64,000 nucleotides of DNA from Streptomyces musisoli (GCF_016741855.1 NZ_JAERRH010000002.1:930001-994000), one strand, 5' to 3'. Shown: positions 25,801 to 34,711, counted from the first letter of the stretch. Notes: a model not told the origin generated them from the sequence alone. Made by a program: numbers and translations.

Positions 25801-27208
25801 CACCACGAGGAAATCGCTGACCTTCGCGATCGCCGCCGTGCTCGGCTGCGCGGGCCTCGCCGCGTCACCGGCGACCGCCGACGCGGCCCAGGGCGACCTG
25901 ACCGTGCAGTACCACACCGGGTCGACCGGCAGCGACCAGGCCGAGCCCTGGCTGAAGGTGAAGAACAGCGGCGCCGCCGGTGTCGCGCTCAGCGGCGTCA
26001 AGGTGCGCTACTACTTCAAGTCCGACACCGCGAGCGCCACCTACCGCTTCGCCTGCTCGTGGGCGGTCAAGGGCTGCGGCAACGTCACCGGCACGTTCGG
26101 GACTCTGGCGCACCCCACGCCGACCGCCGACCGCTACCTGGAGATCGGCTTCACCCCCGGCGCCGGATCGCTCGCCCCGGGCGCCGACTCGGGCGACCTG
26201 CAACTGCGCTTCCACCGCTCGGACTGGCAGCCGCTGAACCAGGCCGACGACTACTCCTTCGGCGCGGCGCAGAACTCGTACGCGAACTGGTCCAAGGTCA
26301 CCGCGCAGCTCGACGGCGCCGTGGTCTGGGGCAGCGCGCCCGAGGGCAACGACCCGACCGACCCGACGGATCCCACTGATCCGACCGACCCGCCCGCCGA
26401 AGGAGCCACCCTCTTCGACGACTTCGACTACACGGGACACAACGACCCGAGGATCTCGGCCAACGGGTGGAGCGTGCGCTCCAACCCCGGCGGTCCCGGC
26501 GTGGCGGGCGCCACCTGGGCACCGGAGAACGTGACGTTCCCCTCCTCCGGCGGGAACTCGGTCATGAACCTCGAGACGTCGACCTCCGGCACCGGCGAGA
26601 GCACCAAGCAGACCGAGGTCCTCACCAAAGCAACGAAGTTCAAGAACGGCACCTACGCGACGCGGATCAAGTTCAGCGACGCGCCCACGAGCGGGCCGGA
26701 CGGCGACCACCTGGTGCAGACCTTCTTCACCATCAACGACCTCAAGGCACCGATGGCCGACGACTACTCGGAGTACGACTTCGAGTACCTGCCCAACGGT
26801 GGCTGGGGCGAGCCGTCGAACATCCTGTACACGACGTCCTGGGAGACCTACAACCCCGATCCGTGGCAGGCGGTCAACCAGCACACGGAGGGCCGGCAGA
26901 GCTACGCGGGCTGGCACGACCTCGTCCTCACCATCGACAACAGCACGATCCGCTACTACGTCGACGGCCGGCTCTTCGGCACGCACGACGCCGCCTACCT
27001 GCCGGAGCGGCCCATGTCGATCAACTTCAACCAGTGGCTCATCGACCTCGCGGGCCAGACCGGCACCGGCCCGCGGGCCTACGACGAACAGGTCGACTAC
27101 ATCCTGCACGTCAAGGACCAGGTGCTGACCCCGGCGATGGTGGCGGCCAAGGTAGCCGCCTACCGGTCGGCGGGCACCACGTTCGAGGACACCGTGCCGA
27201 CGGCCTGA
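25763..27208 (+). CDS. Secreted CBM3-GH16 glycoside hydrolase
   Basis: A 481-residue exported enzyme. A signal peptide (KSLTFAIAAVLGCAGLAASP, cleavage near ATADAA) is followed by a family 3 carbohydrate-binding module (LTVQYHTGSTGSDQAEP, VRYYFKSDTASATYRFACSW, YLEIGFTPGAGSLAPGADSG, ADDYSFG, VWGSAPEG), a DPT-repeat linker, and a GH16-type jelly-roll domain. The catalytic E-x-D-x-x-E is seen as SEYDFEYLPNGG. CBM3 usually binds crystalline cellulose or chitin; GH16 enzymes cut beta-1,3/1,4-glucans or similar. The ATG (AAGGGAA upstream) lies inside the 3' end of the GH20 gene, so translation is coupled. The exact substrate is unknown. Confidence 0.9.
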   Translation: MNRTTKPRPTRGSTTRKSLTFAIAAVLGCAGLAASPATADAAQGDLTVQYHTGSTGSDQAEPWLKVKNSGAAGVALSGVKVRYYFKSDTASATYRFACSWAVKGCGNVTGTFGTLAHPTPTADRYLEIGFTPGAGSLAPGADSGDLQLRFHRSDWQPLNQADDYSFGAAQNSYANWSKVTAQLDGAVVWGSAPEGNDPTDPTDPTDPTDPPAEGATLFDDFDYTGHNDPRISANGWSVRSNPGGPGVAGATWAPENVTFPSSGGNSVMNLETSTSGTGESTKQTEVLTKATKFKNGTYATRIKFSDAPTSGPDGDHLVQTFFTINDLKAPMADDYSEYDFEYLPNGGWGEPSNILYTTSWETYNPDPWQAVNQHTEGRQSYAGWHDLVLTIDNSTIRYYVDGRLFGTHDAAYLPERPMSINFNQWLIDLAGQTGTGPRAYDEQVDYILHVKDQVLTPAMVAAKVAAYRSAGTTFEDTVPTA

Positions 27209-27225
27209 CCCGGCCGCCGACCCGA

Positions 27226-27254
27226 GGACCCCGGCACCTCGCGTGCCGGGGCCC
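27226..27254 (+). terminator. Hairpin terminator after the glycosidase genes
   Basis: CCCCGGCAC (27229-27237) pairs with GTGCCGGGG (27243-27251) around a 5-base loop, and the stem extends by two more pairs beyond one mismatch. It lies 18 bases after the stop of the CBM3-GH16 gene. Confidence 0.7.
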
Positions 27255-27424
27255 TCCCGGTCCCGCACGCCCCCGGCCCGGTCACGCCCCCGGCCCGGGG
27301 GAGAGGAGCCGGGCCCCTGCGCGGCGGTCGACCGGGCCGCCGCGTCCGGTCCGGCCCGCTGGGAGGCACACCGCCTCCGGGGCGGTGACCATGAGAAGAA
27401 GGCGATACGCCGCTGCGGCGCGCG

Positions 27425-27441
27425 CTCCCACCGAGTGGGAG
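27425..27441. promoter_or_regulatory. Small palindrome next to the ribosome site of a phosphatase gene
   Basis: CTCCCAC and GTGGGAG form a perfect 7-bp inverted repeat around CGA, touching the GGAGAGGAG ribosome site of the gene at 27455. It may be an RNA hairpin that masks the site, or an operator; its half-sites equal the core of the MerR operator at 40400. Confidence 0.4.
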
Positions 27442-27454
27442 AGGAGAACGACCT

Positions 27455-29524
27455 ATGGGCAGAACGGGCCCCGCGCAACCCGGCGCCCCGGACCGGCCCG
27501 GTGCCGACTCGTCGCCCACCGGCCTGCTCGATCTGCTGAGCGTCGCCGCGGTCGTGCTGGACGCACACGGACGCGTGGTGTTCTGGAGCCCGCAGGCGGA
27601 GGAGTTGTTCGGGTACAGCGCGCAGGAGGCGCTGGGCCGGTTCGCGGCGCAGCTGCTGGTGCACCAGGAGCACTGGGACGAGGTGATCTCGCTGTTCGGC
27701 GAGGTCATGGAGTCCGGCACCGACTGGGCCGGGGCGTTTCCGGTCCGGCACAAGGACGGCAGCACCCGGCTGGTGGAGTTCCGCAACATGCGGCTGCTGG
27801 ACGATCTGGGAGACACCTACGCCCTGGGCCTGGCCGTGGACCAGGCGACGGTGGCCCGGGTCGAGCGGGGCGTGGCCCTGTCGGCCCGGCTGGTGTCCCA
27901 GTCGCCGATCGGCCTGGCCATCCTGGATCCGGACCTGCGCTACGTGACGGTGAACCCCGCACTTGAACGCATCCACGGCATCCCCGCCGCCGAACATCTG
28001 GGCCGGCGCGTGCGCGACGTCCTGACCTTCCTGGACACCGAGGCCGTCGAGGGCCGTCTGCGCCAGGTCCTGGAGTCCGGACAGCCGGTGTCCGACCGGT
28101 ACGTGGTCGCCCGTACGGCGGCCGATCCGCACCGCGAGCACGCCTGGTCGGTGTCGTACCACCGGCTGGAGGACGCCCTCGGCCGGGTGATCGGTCTGGC
28201 CACGTCCGTCATCGACATCACCGAACGCCACGAGGCCTCCCTGGCGACGACACGCGCCCGGAACCGCCTGGCCCTGATAGCCCACGCCTCCGCGTCCATC
28301 GGTACGACCCTCGACGTGGAGCGGACGGCACACGAGCTGGCCGGTGTCGTCGTACCCGACCTGGCCGACGTGGCCGCGGTCCACGTGCTCGACAGCGTGC
28401 TGTGCGGGCGCACCCCCTCGGACACCGGCCCCGCCCGCTTCCGCGTCGCCGCCGTCGCGGCGGCACCCGCCTGCGCAGCGGCACAGGCGGCGGCCGACCC
28501 GCCCGGAGGACTCGCCGCCTACGACAGCGACCGTCTCCTCACGCAGTGCGTACGCACCCGCCGACCGGTGCTGGTGGCCGAGACCACCCGCGGGGACCTG
28601 CGGCACATCGCCCGCACCAGCGAGGCCGCCTCCCTGCTGGAAACGGCCGGTGTGCACTCCTACCTCGCGGTGCCGCTCCTGGCCCGCGGTGAGATCCTCG
28701 GCGCGCTCAGCCTGGAGCGCGCCGGCACACCCGCGGCGTTCGACGAGGACGATTCGCTCCTCGCCTGCGAACTGGCGGCACGCGCCGCGACCTGCATCGA
28801 CAACGCCCGCTGGTACCAGAGCGTGCGCGACACCGCCCTCACCCTCCAGCGCCGCCTGCTCCCCGAGCTGCCGTCCCGCCTGCCCGGACTGCGGATCGCC
28901 TGCCGCTATCTGCCGGCCGGAGCCGTCACCGGGATCGGCGGAGACTGGTTCGACGCCATGCGCCTGCCGGGCGACAAGACCGCTCTGGTCGTCGGGGACG
29001 TGATGGGCAGCGGCATCAACGCCGCCGCGAGCATGGGCCAGTTGCGCAGCGCCACCCGCGCCTTCGCCCAACTGGACCTCGATCCGGCCGAGGCCCTCCA
29101 CCACCTCGACCGGCTGACCGAGGACGTCGAGCACACCATCGCCACCTGCGCCTACTGCCGGTACGACCCCGAGCGGGGCGAGTGCCGTGTCAGCGTGGCC
29201 GGTCATCTGCCGCCGGCCCTCGTCCGGTCCGGCCGGCCGGCCGGGCTGCTGGACGTCCCCTCCGGCGTGCCGCTGGGCGTCGGCGGATGGGCCTTCGGGA
29301 CGACGGCCTTCCCCTTCCGCCCCGGCGATCTGCTCGCGCTGTACACCGACGGGCTGGTCGAGACGCGTGAGGACCCCATCGACGCCCGCCTCGGCCTCCT
29401 CTGCGAAGCCCTGAGCGACGCGCACGGCCCAGATCTGGGGGAGACGTGCGACAGGGTGCTGGACACTCTCCGGCCCCCTGCCGGCGACGACGTCGCCCTC
29501 CTCCTGGCCCGTGCCCAGCCCTGA
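27455..29524 (+). CDS. PAS-PAS-GAF-SpoIIE (PP2C) serine phosphatase
   Basis: A 689-residue soluble signalling phosphatase. Two PAS domains (about 25-120, FWSPQAEELFGYSAQEALG; about 145-250, LDPDLRYVTVNPALERIHG) precede a GAF domain (about 265-435, IASIGTTLDVERTAHELA-like start, HSYLAVPLLARGEILGALSL). The C-terminal PP2C/SpoIIE domain has intact metal ligands in IGGDWFDAMRLPGDKTALVV and GDVMGSGINAAASMGQLRSA and ends with PPAGDDVALLLAR. Such proteins dephosphorylate anti-anti-sigma factors in partner-switching pathways. The ATG has GAGAGGAG upstream. A SigB/F-type sigma factor lies 3.3 kb downstream and a second phosphatase faces it. Confidence 0.92.
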   Translation: MGRTGPAQPGAPDRPGADSSPTGLLDLLSVAAVVLDAHGRVVFWSPQAEELFGYSAQEALGRFAAQLLVHQEHWDEVISLFGEVMESGTDWAGAFPVRHKDGSTRLVEFRNMRLLDDLGDTYALGLAVDQATVARVERGVALSARLVSQSPIGLAILDPDLRYVTVNPALERIHGIPAAEHLGRRVRDVLTFLDTEAVEGRLRQVLESGQPVSDRYVVARTAADPHREHAWSVSYHRLEDALGRVIGLATSVIDITERHEASLATTRARNRLALIAHASASIGTTLDVERTAHELAGVVVPDLADVAAVHVLDSVLCGRTPSDTGPARFRVAAVAAAPACAAAQAAADPPGGLAAYDSDRLLTQCVRTRRPVLVAETTRGDLRHIARTSEAASLLETAGVHSYLAVPLLARGEILGALSLERAGTPAAFDEDDSLLACELAARAATCIDNARWYQSVRDTALTLQRRLLPELPSRLPGLRIACRYLPAGAVTGIGGDWFDAMRLPGDKTALVVGDVMGSGINAAASMGQLRSATRAFAQLDLDPAEALHHLDRLTEDVEHTIATCAYCRYDPERGECRVSVAGHLPPALVRSGRPAGLLDVPSGVPLGVGGWAFGTTAFPFRPGDLLALYTDGLVETREDPIDARLGLLCEALSDAHGPDLGETCDRVLDTLRPPAGDDVALLLARAQP

Positions 29525-29623
29525 CCGGCACCCGGCGGGCACGATGCCGGCAGGTCTTCGCGGCCACCCCCGCCGCCGCGCCGCCCGTCCGCGACGTGCG
29601 CGGGTCGCGTGGGCCGCGCGGGC

Positions 29624-32422
29624 TCACGTGTCGAGATCATCGAACTGGTCGAGGAGGAAGTCGACCGGTGCGTGGCTCGTGGCCGGAGACCCGTCGCCGA
29701 GGAGCTGTTCCGCCCAGATGACCTTGCCGCGTGGCGTGTACCGCGTCCCCCACCGCTGGGCGAACTGCGCCACCAGGAACAGGCCCCGTCCACCCTCGTC
29801 CGTGGTGGCCGCCCGCCGCAAGCGCGGCGAGGTGCCGCTGCCGTCGGACACCTCGCAGATCAGACAGCGTCCGTACAGCAGCCGCAGTCTGACCGGCGGT
29901 GAGCCGTACCGGATCGCGTTCGTGACCAGTTCGCTCAGGATCAGCTCCGTGGCGAACCCGATCTCCTCCAGCCCCCACTCCCGCAACCGGGTCCTGCCCT
30001 GGGCCCGCACCGAGGGAACCACCGCCGGGTCCGACGGCACGTCCCACTCCGCCACGCGCTCGGGCGGGAACCTCCGGGTACGTGCCGCCAGCAGCGCGAT
30101 GTCGTCGTCGGCGTGCGACGGCTTCAGCGCGTCGATCACCGCCTGACACGTCTCCTCCGGAGTGCGCTCCCCGGATCCGTCCAGCGCCGCGATAAGCCTC
30201 TCCATCCCGAGGTCGGCGTCCTGGCTGCGGTCCTGGAGGAGGCCATTGGTGTAGAGCACGATCTGCGAGCCCTCGGGAAGGGACAGCTCGGCGGTCTCGA
30301 ACGGATAGCCGCCCAGACCGAGCGGTGTCGAAGCCGGCACGCCGGAACAGACGACCGTCCCGTCCGGGTGCACCACCACCGGCTCCGGGTGTCCCGCGCG
30401 GGCCATCGTGAAGACCCCCGACACCGGGTCGTAGACCGCGTAGAGGCAGGTCGCCCCGGTCATGCCCGTGCCCTCCTGGCCCGGCGCGGCATCACCCGTG
30501 TCCTCCTCGTCATCCATGCGGACGACGAGGTCGTCCAGGTTCCCGAGCACCTCGTCCACGGGCAGGTCCAGGGTGGCGAAGTTGTGCACCGCGGTGCGCA
30601 GCCGGCCCATCGTCGCCGCCGCGTGCAGCCCGTGGCCGACGACGTCCCCCATCACCAGGGCCACCCGGACGCCCGGCAGCGGGATGACGTCGAACCAGTC
30701 CCCGCCCACCCCCGCCTCCGCGGGCAGATACCGCCAGGCCACCTCCAGCGCGTCCTGATCCGGCTGCCCCCGCGGCAGCAGGTTGCGTTGCAGCGTCACC
30801 GCCATGGCGTGCTCGCGGGTGAACCGGCGGGCGTTGTCGATGGCCACCGCCGCCCGCGCGGCCAGCTCCTCCGCGAAACTGAGGTCTTCGGGCTCGAACG
30901 CCGGGGAGTTGGCCATCCGGTAGAAGTTCACCACGCCCAGCGGCACGCCCCGCGCCCGCAGCGGCACGGCCACCAGCGACTGCAACCCACCCTCCAGGGC
31001 CTTCTCGGCACGTTCCGGATCCTGTTCCCACCAGCCGAGCGCCTGCCGCAGGTCCGCCTCCGACACGATCCGCCCCTCCCGGAGCGTGCGCAGCTGCGGG
31101 GTCCGGGCCGAGTACGTGATCACCTCGCCGATCGGATACACCGGCACCACCTGCTGATCGCCGCCGATCGCCGCCCGGCGCAGCCGCCGCCAGCCCTCCG
31201 GCGTCGGCTCCCAGCCGCGCAGTACCGCGTCGAGCAGGTCCACCGTCACCAGGTCGGCCAACCGAGGAGCCGCGACGTCGGCCAGCTCCTGGGCCGTCCG
31301 CTCCACGTCCAGCGTCGTGCCGATCCGCACCCCGGCCTCGTACAGCTGCTTCAGCCGCTCCCGCGCCACCTCGGCCCGCCCCGAGACCGCCGCCAGCTCC
31401 GTGGTGTCCCGCAGGGTCACCACGATGCCTCCCCGGTCGCCCTGCGGGTACGCCAGCCGCTTGTTCACCAGCAGCACCCGGTCGCCGGCGACATGGACCT
31501 CGTCGGTGACCGCCTCCGGCGACGACAGCAGACGCGTGATCGGCTCCGGCAGTCCCAGCTCCCGCACCTGGCGTCCCCGCACGTCCGCCGGCAGTCCGAG
31601 CAGCCGCGTCGCCTCGTCGTTGGCCAGCAGCAGCCGCCCGTCGGCGCCGGTGATCAGCACTCCTTCCCGCACCGCGTGCAGGACCGCGTCGTGGTGCTCG
31701 TACAGCTGCGCCAGCTCGGCCGGAGCCAGGCCGCGGGTCTGCCGCCGCAGCCGCCGCGCCACCATCGCCGTTCCCGCTACGGACAGCGCCAGCGCGGCGG
31801 CTCCGCTGCCCAGGATGATCGGCAGCTCCGGCAGCCACAGGGCGGCCACGTTCTTGACCGTGATCCCGGCGGAGACCAGGCCGACCACCGTGCCGTGAGC
31901 ATCGGTCACCGGGACCACCGCCTGCACGGCTGTCCCCCTGCCCGTGGGAAGGGGTGGCCCGCCGGCGTGCTCGATGACGGTACGGCCGTGCAACGCCGGG
32001 GCGATGGTGCCGACGAACTTCTTCCCGATCTCGCGCGGATAGGGGTACGTGTAGCGGATCCCCTGTGTGTTCATGACGACGACGAAGTCCAGGTCCGTCC
32101 GTTTCCGTGCCGCCTCGGCACGCGGCTGGAGAAGCGCCGTCGGATCACGGCTGCGCAGCGCCGCGGCCGTGCCGGGGGCACTCGCGAAGGACTGTGCCGC
32201 GACCACCGACTCACGACGCCCCTGCTCCAGGGCGTCCTGCGCCGTCTGGAACACCATGGCCACCACCGCGGCCACCACCAGCAGGAACACGATGGTGACC
32301 TGGAGAAGCAACACCTGTCCGGCCGTGCTGCGCAGCTCCAGCAGGCCAGCCGGGTGTCGCCGCGAGCGCCCGGTGAGCGGACGACGTTCCGGGGACCGAG
32401 GCCGCCCGGAAAATACCTCCAT
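29624..32422 (-). CDS. Membrane sensor phosphatase: Cache-PAS-GAF-SpoIIE-HATPase
   Basis: A 932-residue membrane protein. A first helix (VLLLQVTIVFLLVVAAVVAM) and a second (about 198-218) flank an extracytoplasmic Cache-like sensor of the DcuS/CitA type (FVVVMNTQGIRYTYPYPREI, GLVSAGITVKNV). A PAS domain (AVREGVLITGADGRLLLAND), a GAF domain and a PP2C/SpoIIE domain with intact metal residues (VGGDWFDVIPL, MGDVVGHGLHAAATMGRLR) follow. A C-terminal RsbW-like ATPase (ELILSELVTNAIRYGSPPVR, GGRGLFLVAQF) ends it. It thus combines phosphatase and anti-sigma-type kinase modules in one chain, a known Streptomyces architecture. It probably signals a small metabolite or wall state to a partner-switching sigma pathway. 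It is convergent with the preceding gene. Confidence 0.92.
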   Translation of the reverse strand: MEVFSGRPRSPERRPLTGRSRRHPAGLLELRSTAGQVLLLQVTIVFLLVVAAVVAMVFQTAQDALEQGRRESVVAAQSFASAPGTAAALRSRDPTALLQPRAEAARKRTDLDFVVVMNTQGIRYTYPYPREIGKKFVGTIAPALHGRTVIEHAGGPPLPTGRGTAVQAVVPVTDAHGTVVGLVSAGITVKNVAALWLPELPIILGSGAAALALSVAGTAMVARRLRRQTRGLAPAELAQLYEHHDAVLHAVREGVLITGADGRLLLANDEATRLLGLPADVRGRQVRELGLPEPITRLLSSPEAVTDEVHVAGDRVLLVNKRLAYPQGDRGGIVVTLRDTTELAAVSGRAEVARERLKQLYEAGVRIGTTLDVERTAQELADVAAPRLADLVTVDLLDAVLRGWEPTPEGWRRLRRAAIGGDQQVVPVYPIGEVITYSARTPQLRTLREGRIVSEADLRQALGWWEQDPERAEKALEGGLQSLVAVPLRARGVPLGVVNFYRMANSPAFEPEDLSFAEELAARAAVAIDNARRFTREHAMAVTLQRNLLPRGQPDQDALEVAWRYLPAEAGVGGDWFDVIPLPGVRVALVMGDVVGHGLHAAATMGRLRTAVHNFATLDLPVDEVLGNLDDLVVRMDDEEDTGDAAPGQEGTGMTGATCLYAVYDPVSGVFTMARAGHPEPVVVHPDGTVVCSGVPASTPLGLGGYPFETAELSLPEGSQIVLYTNGLLQDRSQDADLGMERLIAALDGSGERTPEETCQAVIDALKPSHADDDIALLAARTRRFPPERVAEWDVPSDPAVVPSVRAQGRTRLREWGLEEIGFATELILSELVTNAIRYGSPPVRLRLLYGRCLICEVSDGSGTSPRLRRAATTDEGGRGLFLVAQFAQRWGTRYTPRGKVIWAEQLLGDGSPATSHAPVDFLLDQFDDLDT

Positions 32423-32703
32423 ACACCCTTGATAACACCGCTACGGGTCGCCCGACGCGAATCACACCCCCCGGCCTGAATCACCGGACGACGACCCTCC
32501 TCATCGCCCGGCGGAGGAGTCCTCATCGGCGGGGGTGATCATGCCGGCCGCCGTCCCACGACGGGACGGCGCACGGGCCTGCGCCTCCATACCCGGGATG
32601 CCCAGGTGCACCCGGTCCGGTCGGCCCGCCGAGGTGCGGACCGCGGCCGAGGGCGAAGTGCTGGACCGGCTCAAAAAACCGGAACCCGTTCGGGGGTGAA
32701 CAT

Positions 32704-32728
32704 GCATGGGATCATAACGACGGGGTAA
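32704..32728 (+). promoter_or_regulatory. Possible SigB-type promoter for the sigma factor gene
   Basis: GCAT (32704-32707), 15 bases, then GGGTAA (32723-32728) fits the loose GNNT-N14-16-GGGTA pattern of SigB/F-class promoters, about 70 bases upstream of the start at 32796. This would make the sigma gene autoregulated. The match is short and could be chance. Confidence 0.4.
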
Positions 32729-32795
32729 CCGCCGCCTTGTCGGCCGTTCCGCGGCGGGCAGTGGCAATTGGACCGAACTCGGGAGGGGAAGCCTC

Positions 32796-33641
32796 ATGGC
32801 GCTCATGAGCACGCCGGCAACGCTTACGCAGACGAACGAGCTGCCGGAAGTGGCGGACCCCTCCCAGGTGGCACCTCAGGACGCGCGGGAGTTGTCCCGG
32901 GTGTTCTTCGAGCAACTCGCGGTGCTGGAGGAGGGCACGGCCGAGTACAGCTACGCCCGTAACACGCTGATCGAGATGAACATGTCCCTCGTCCGCTTCG
33001 CGGCCGGCCGGTTCCGCAGCCGCGGCCCGGAGGAGATGGAGGACATCGTCCAGGTCGGCATGATCGGCCTCATCAAGGCCATCGACCGGTTCGAGCTGTC
33101 GCGGGAGACGGAGTTCACCTCCTTCGCCATCCCCTACATCGTCGGCGAGATCAAACGGTTCTTCCGTGACACGACCTGGGCCGTGCACGTGCCGCGCCGT
33201 CTACAGGAGGCTCGGGTCCAGCTCGCCCGTGCCACGGAGGAACTCCGCAGCCGCCTGGGCCGCAACCCGACGGATCGGGAACTGTCGGAGCTGATGAGCC
33301 TGCCGGAGGAGGAGGTCCGCGAGGCCCGGCTGGCCGCCAACGGCTACAACTCCGCCTCCCTGGACGCCACGATCGGCAGCAGCGAGGACGGCGAGGCCGC
33401 CCTCCAGGACTTCATCGGCACCGAGGACACGGCCCTGGAGCTGGTGGAGGACTTCCACGCGCTCGCACCGCTGATCGCCGAACTCGGTGAGCGGGACCGG
33501 CAGATCATCCACATGCGGTTCGTGGAAGAACTCACCCAGGCCCAGATCGGCGAACGTCTCGGCGTCTCCCAGATGCACGTCTCCCGGCTGCTGTCGCGCA
33601 CGCTGGCCCGGCTGCGTGAAGGCATGCTCACCATGAGCTGA
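32796..33641 (+). CDS. RNA polymerase sigma factor, SigB/SigF/SigG family
   Basis: A 281-residue alternative sigma factor of group 3. Region 2 reads YARNTLIEMNMSLVRFAAGR, EEMEDIVQVGMIGLIKAIDR and TEFTSFAIPYIVGEIKRFFR. Region 3 includes WAVHVPRRLQEARVQLARAT and LGRNPTDRELSELM. Region 4 has LIAELGERDRQIIHMRFVEE and TQAQIGERLGVSQMHVSRLL. This is the stress/sporulation class regulated by anti-sigma and anti-anti-sigma proteins; none of those small partners is adjacent, but two SpoIIE-type phosphatases are. The ATG has GGGAGGGG upstream. Its 3' end forms the first unit of a 21-bp tandem repeat. Confidence 0.94.
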   Translation: MALMSTPATLTQTNELPEVADPSQVAPQDARELSRVFFEQLAVLEEGTAEYSYARNTLIEMNMSLVRFAAGRFRSRGPEEMEDIVQVGMIGLIKAIDRFELSRETEFTSFAIPYIVGEIKRFFRDTTWAVHVPRRLQEARVQLARATEELRSRLGRNPTDRELSELMSLPEEEVREARLAANGYNSASLDATIGSSEDGEAALQDFIGTEDTALELVEDFHALAPLIAELGERDRQIIHMRFVEELTQAQIGERLGVSQMHVSRLLSRTLARLREGMLTMS

Positions 33642-33715
33642 GGGCCGCCCGGCATGAGTTGAGGGCCGCCCGGCATGAGCTGAAGGCCGGCCGACAGGAG
33701 TTGAAGGCCGTCCGT
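33632..33715. repeat. Four 21-bp tandem units starting at the sigma gene stop codon
   Basis: Units at 33632-33652, 33653-33673, 33674-33694 and 33695-33715 follow CATGAGCTGAGGGCCGCCCG with one to six changes. The first contains the stop codon (33639-33641), and the other three keep the in-phase TGA. A terminator hairpin follows directly. Confidence 0.9.
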
Positions 33716-33721
33716 CGCGAC

Positions 33722-33749
33722 GAGGCCCGCCGCACTCGCGGCGGGCCTC
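33722..33749 (+). terminator. Strong hairpin terminator of the sigma factor gene
   Basis: GAGGCCCGCCGC (33722-33733) and GCGGCGGGCCTC (33738-33749) form a perfect 12-bp stem with loop ACTC, followed by CTTCGTC. Confidence 0.9.
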
Positions 33750-33755
33750 CTTCGT

Positions 33756-33808
33756 CGTACAGGTAGCGCACTCGTACAGGTAGCGCACTCGTACTGGTAG
33801 CGCACCCG
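33756..33808. repeat. Three 17-bp tandem units
   Basis: CGTACAGGTAGCGCACT occurs twice exactly and a third time with two changes, between the sigma gene terminator and the 3' end of the convergent secreted-protein gene. Confidence 0.85.
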
Positions 33809-33868
33809 CGAGAAGCCGAACCCCGGGCCGGATCCCGCCGCCAGGCCGGAGCCGGCGTGAAGGCGCGG

Positions 33869-34270
33869 TCAGTAGGAGAACTCAGTGGACCGGAAGTTCT
33901 CCTGCCGGCCGTTGGCTCCGTCCTGGATCCATACTTCCAGGCTGATCCTGTCGCCGCGCCTCGGCGTGGACCAGAACGGATCGATTCCCAGGCCACCGCC
34001 GGCAGTGCATCCGTTCGCCCCGTCCTTGTCCTCCGCCCAGCCCACGATGGCCCCCGTGGTCAGGTTCGTGGCCAGGGCCATGGCACGTCGGCCGTCAGCC
34101 TTGGTGTCGCAGACCTCGACGCGTTGGTAGTAGCTGTGCACGAACGCTTTGGCACCCGTGGTGTACAGGGGGTTCTCCGCCGCGTGGGCAGGTGTCGTCG
34201 CCGCCACCACCGCCCCGAGTACCAAGGCGGTGGTGGCAGGAACGAGTCCGAACAGACGACGCTTTCGCAT
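33869..34270 (-). CDS. Small secreted protein
   Basis: A 133-residue protein with a Sec signal peptide (MRKRRLFGLVPATTALVLGA, cleavage after PAHA). The mature part contains two cysteines (VEVCDTKADGR and NGCTAGGG), an acidic DKDGANG stretch and a strand-rich C-terminus (RISLEVWIQDGANGRQ). No family is recognised, but the pattern of a strand-rich secreted domain with SYYQRVEVCDT resembles small exported proteins common in Streptomyces. The start is certain: ATG with AGGAGGGC immediately upstream. Confidence 0.8.
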   Translation of the reverse strand: MRKRRLFGLVPATTALVLGAVVAATTPAHAAENPLYTTGAKAFVHSYYQRVEVCDTKADGRRAMALATNLTTGAIVGWAEDKDGANGCTAGGGLGIDPFWSTPRRGDRISLEVWIQDGANGRQENFRSTEFSY

Positions 34271-34570
34271 GTGCCCTCCTGGTCTCCTTGCCGCTGTGGC
34301 CCTGCGGCAGCGGTTGCGCTGACGCGTGCGCCGGGCCGTGCGGCGTCGGTTTCGGCGGCCGGGGGTGGCGCGTGCTTCCCGGCTGGTGGGGAGCATGCTG
34401 TCCACCAGCGGGCCGGAGCAACGGAACGCGGGTGTCCCGGACAGTCCGCCGGCGTCCGGACCGGTCAAAGCCCTGTCCGGATGTTCTCCGGACAGGCGCG
34501 GCGAACCCGGTTTCCCCTCGACCCGGTACGTGCCGGCCGATGCAGCAGCCGCGTTCGCGGGTGGGGAGGG

Positions 34571-34711
34571 TCACTTGACGGAACCGCCGGTGATGCCGGC
34601 GGCGACGTACTTCTGGGCGAGGACGAGCAGGATCACCGCGGGCACCGCGAGCACCGCGGACAGGACGGACGCGGCCATCACCGAGCCCCAACTCACCGAC
34701 GTGCGCGCCCA
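34571..34711 (-). pseudogene. C-terminal remnant of a sugar ABC transporter permease (MalG type)
   Basis: Reading leftwards, the only coding-like sequence is SVSWGSVMAASVLSAVLAVP, then AVILLVLAQKYVAAGITGGS and VK before a stop. This is the classical C-terminus of carbohydrate ABC permeases (W-G-x-x-MAAS, last helix, QKY-x-AAGxTxGxVK). About 45 codons remain; upstream sequence on that strand is unrelated, and no partner permease or binding protein is near. It is a truncated gene, probably left by a deletion whose junction lies around 34711-34763. Confidence 0.8.

Noticed and set aside
25865..29542. 1225-codon minus-strand frame across the GH16 and phosphatase genes
   Set aside because: Both plus-strand genes have full domain motifs; the long antisense frame is a GC-content artefact.
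20000..33000. Biosynthetic gene cluster built on the P450
   Set aside because: No synthase, synthetase, precursor peptide or tailoring set surrounds it; the neighbours are repeat-protein and aminosugar genes.
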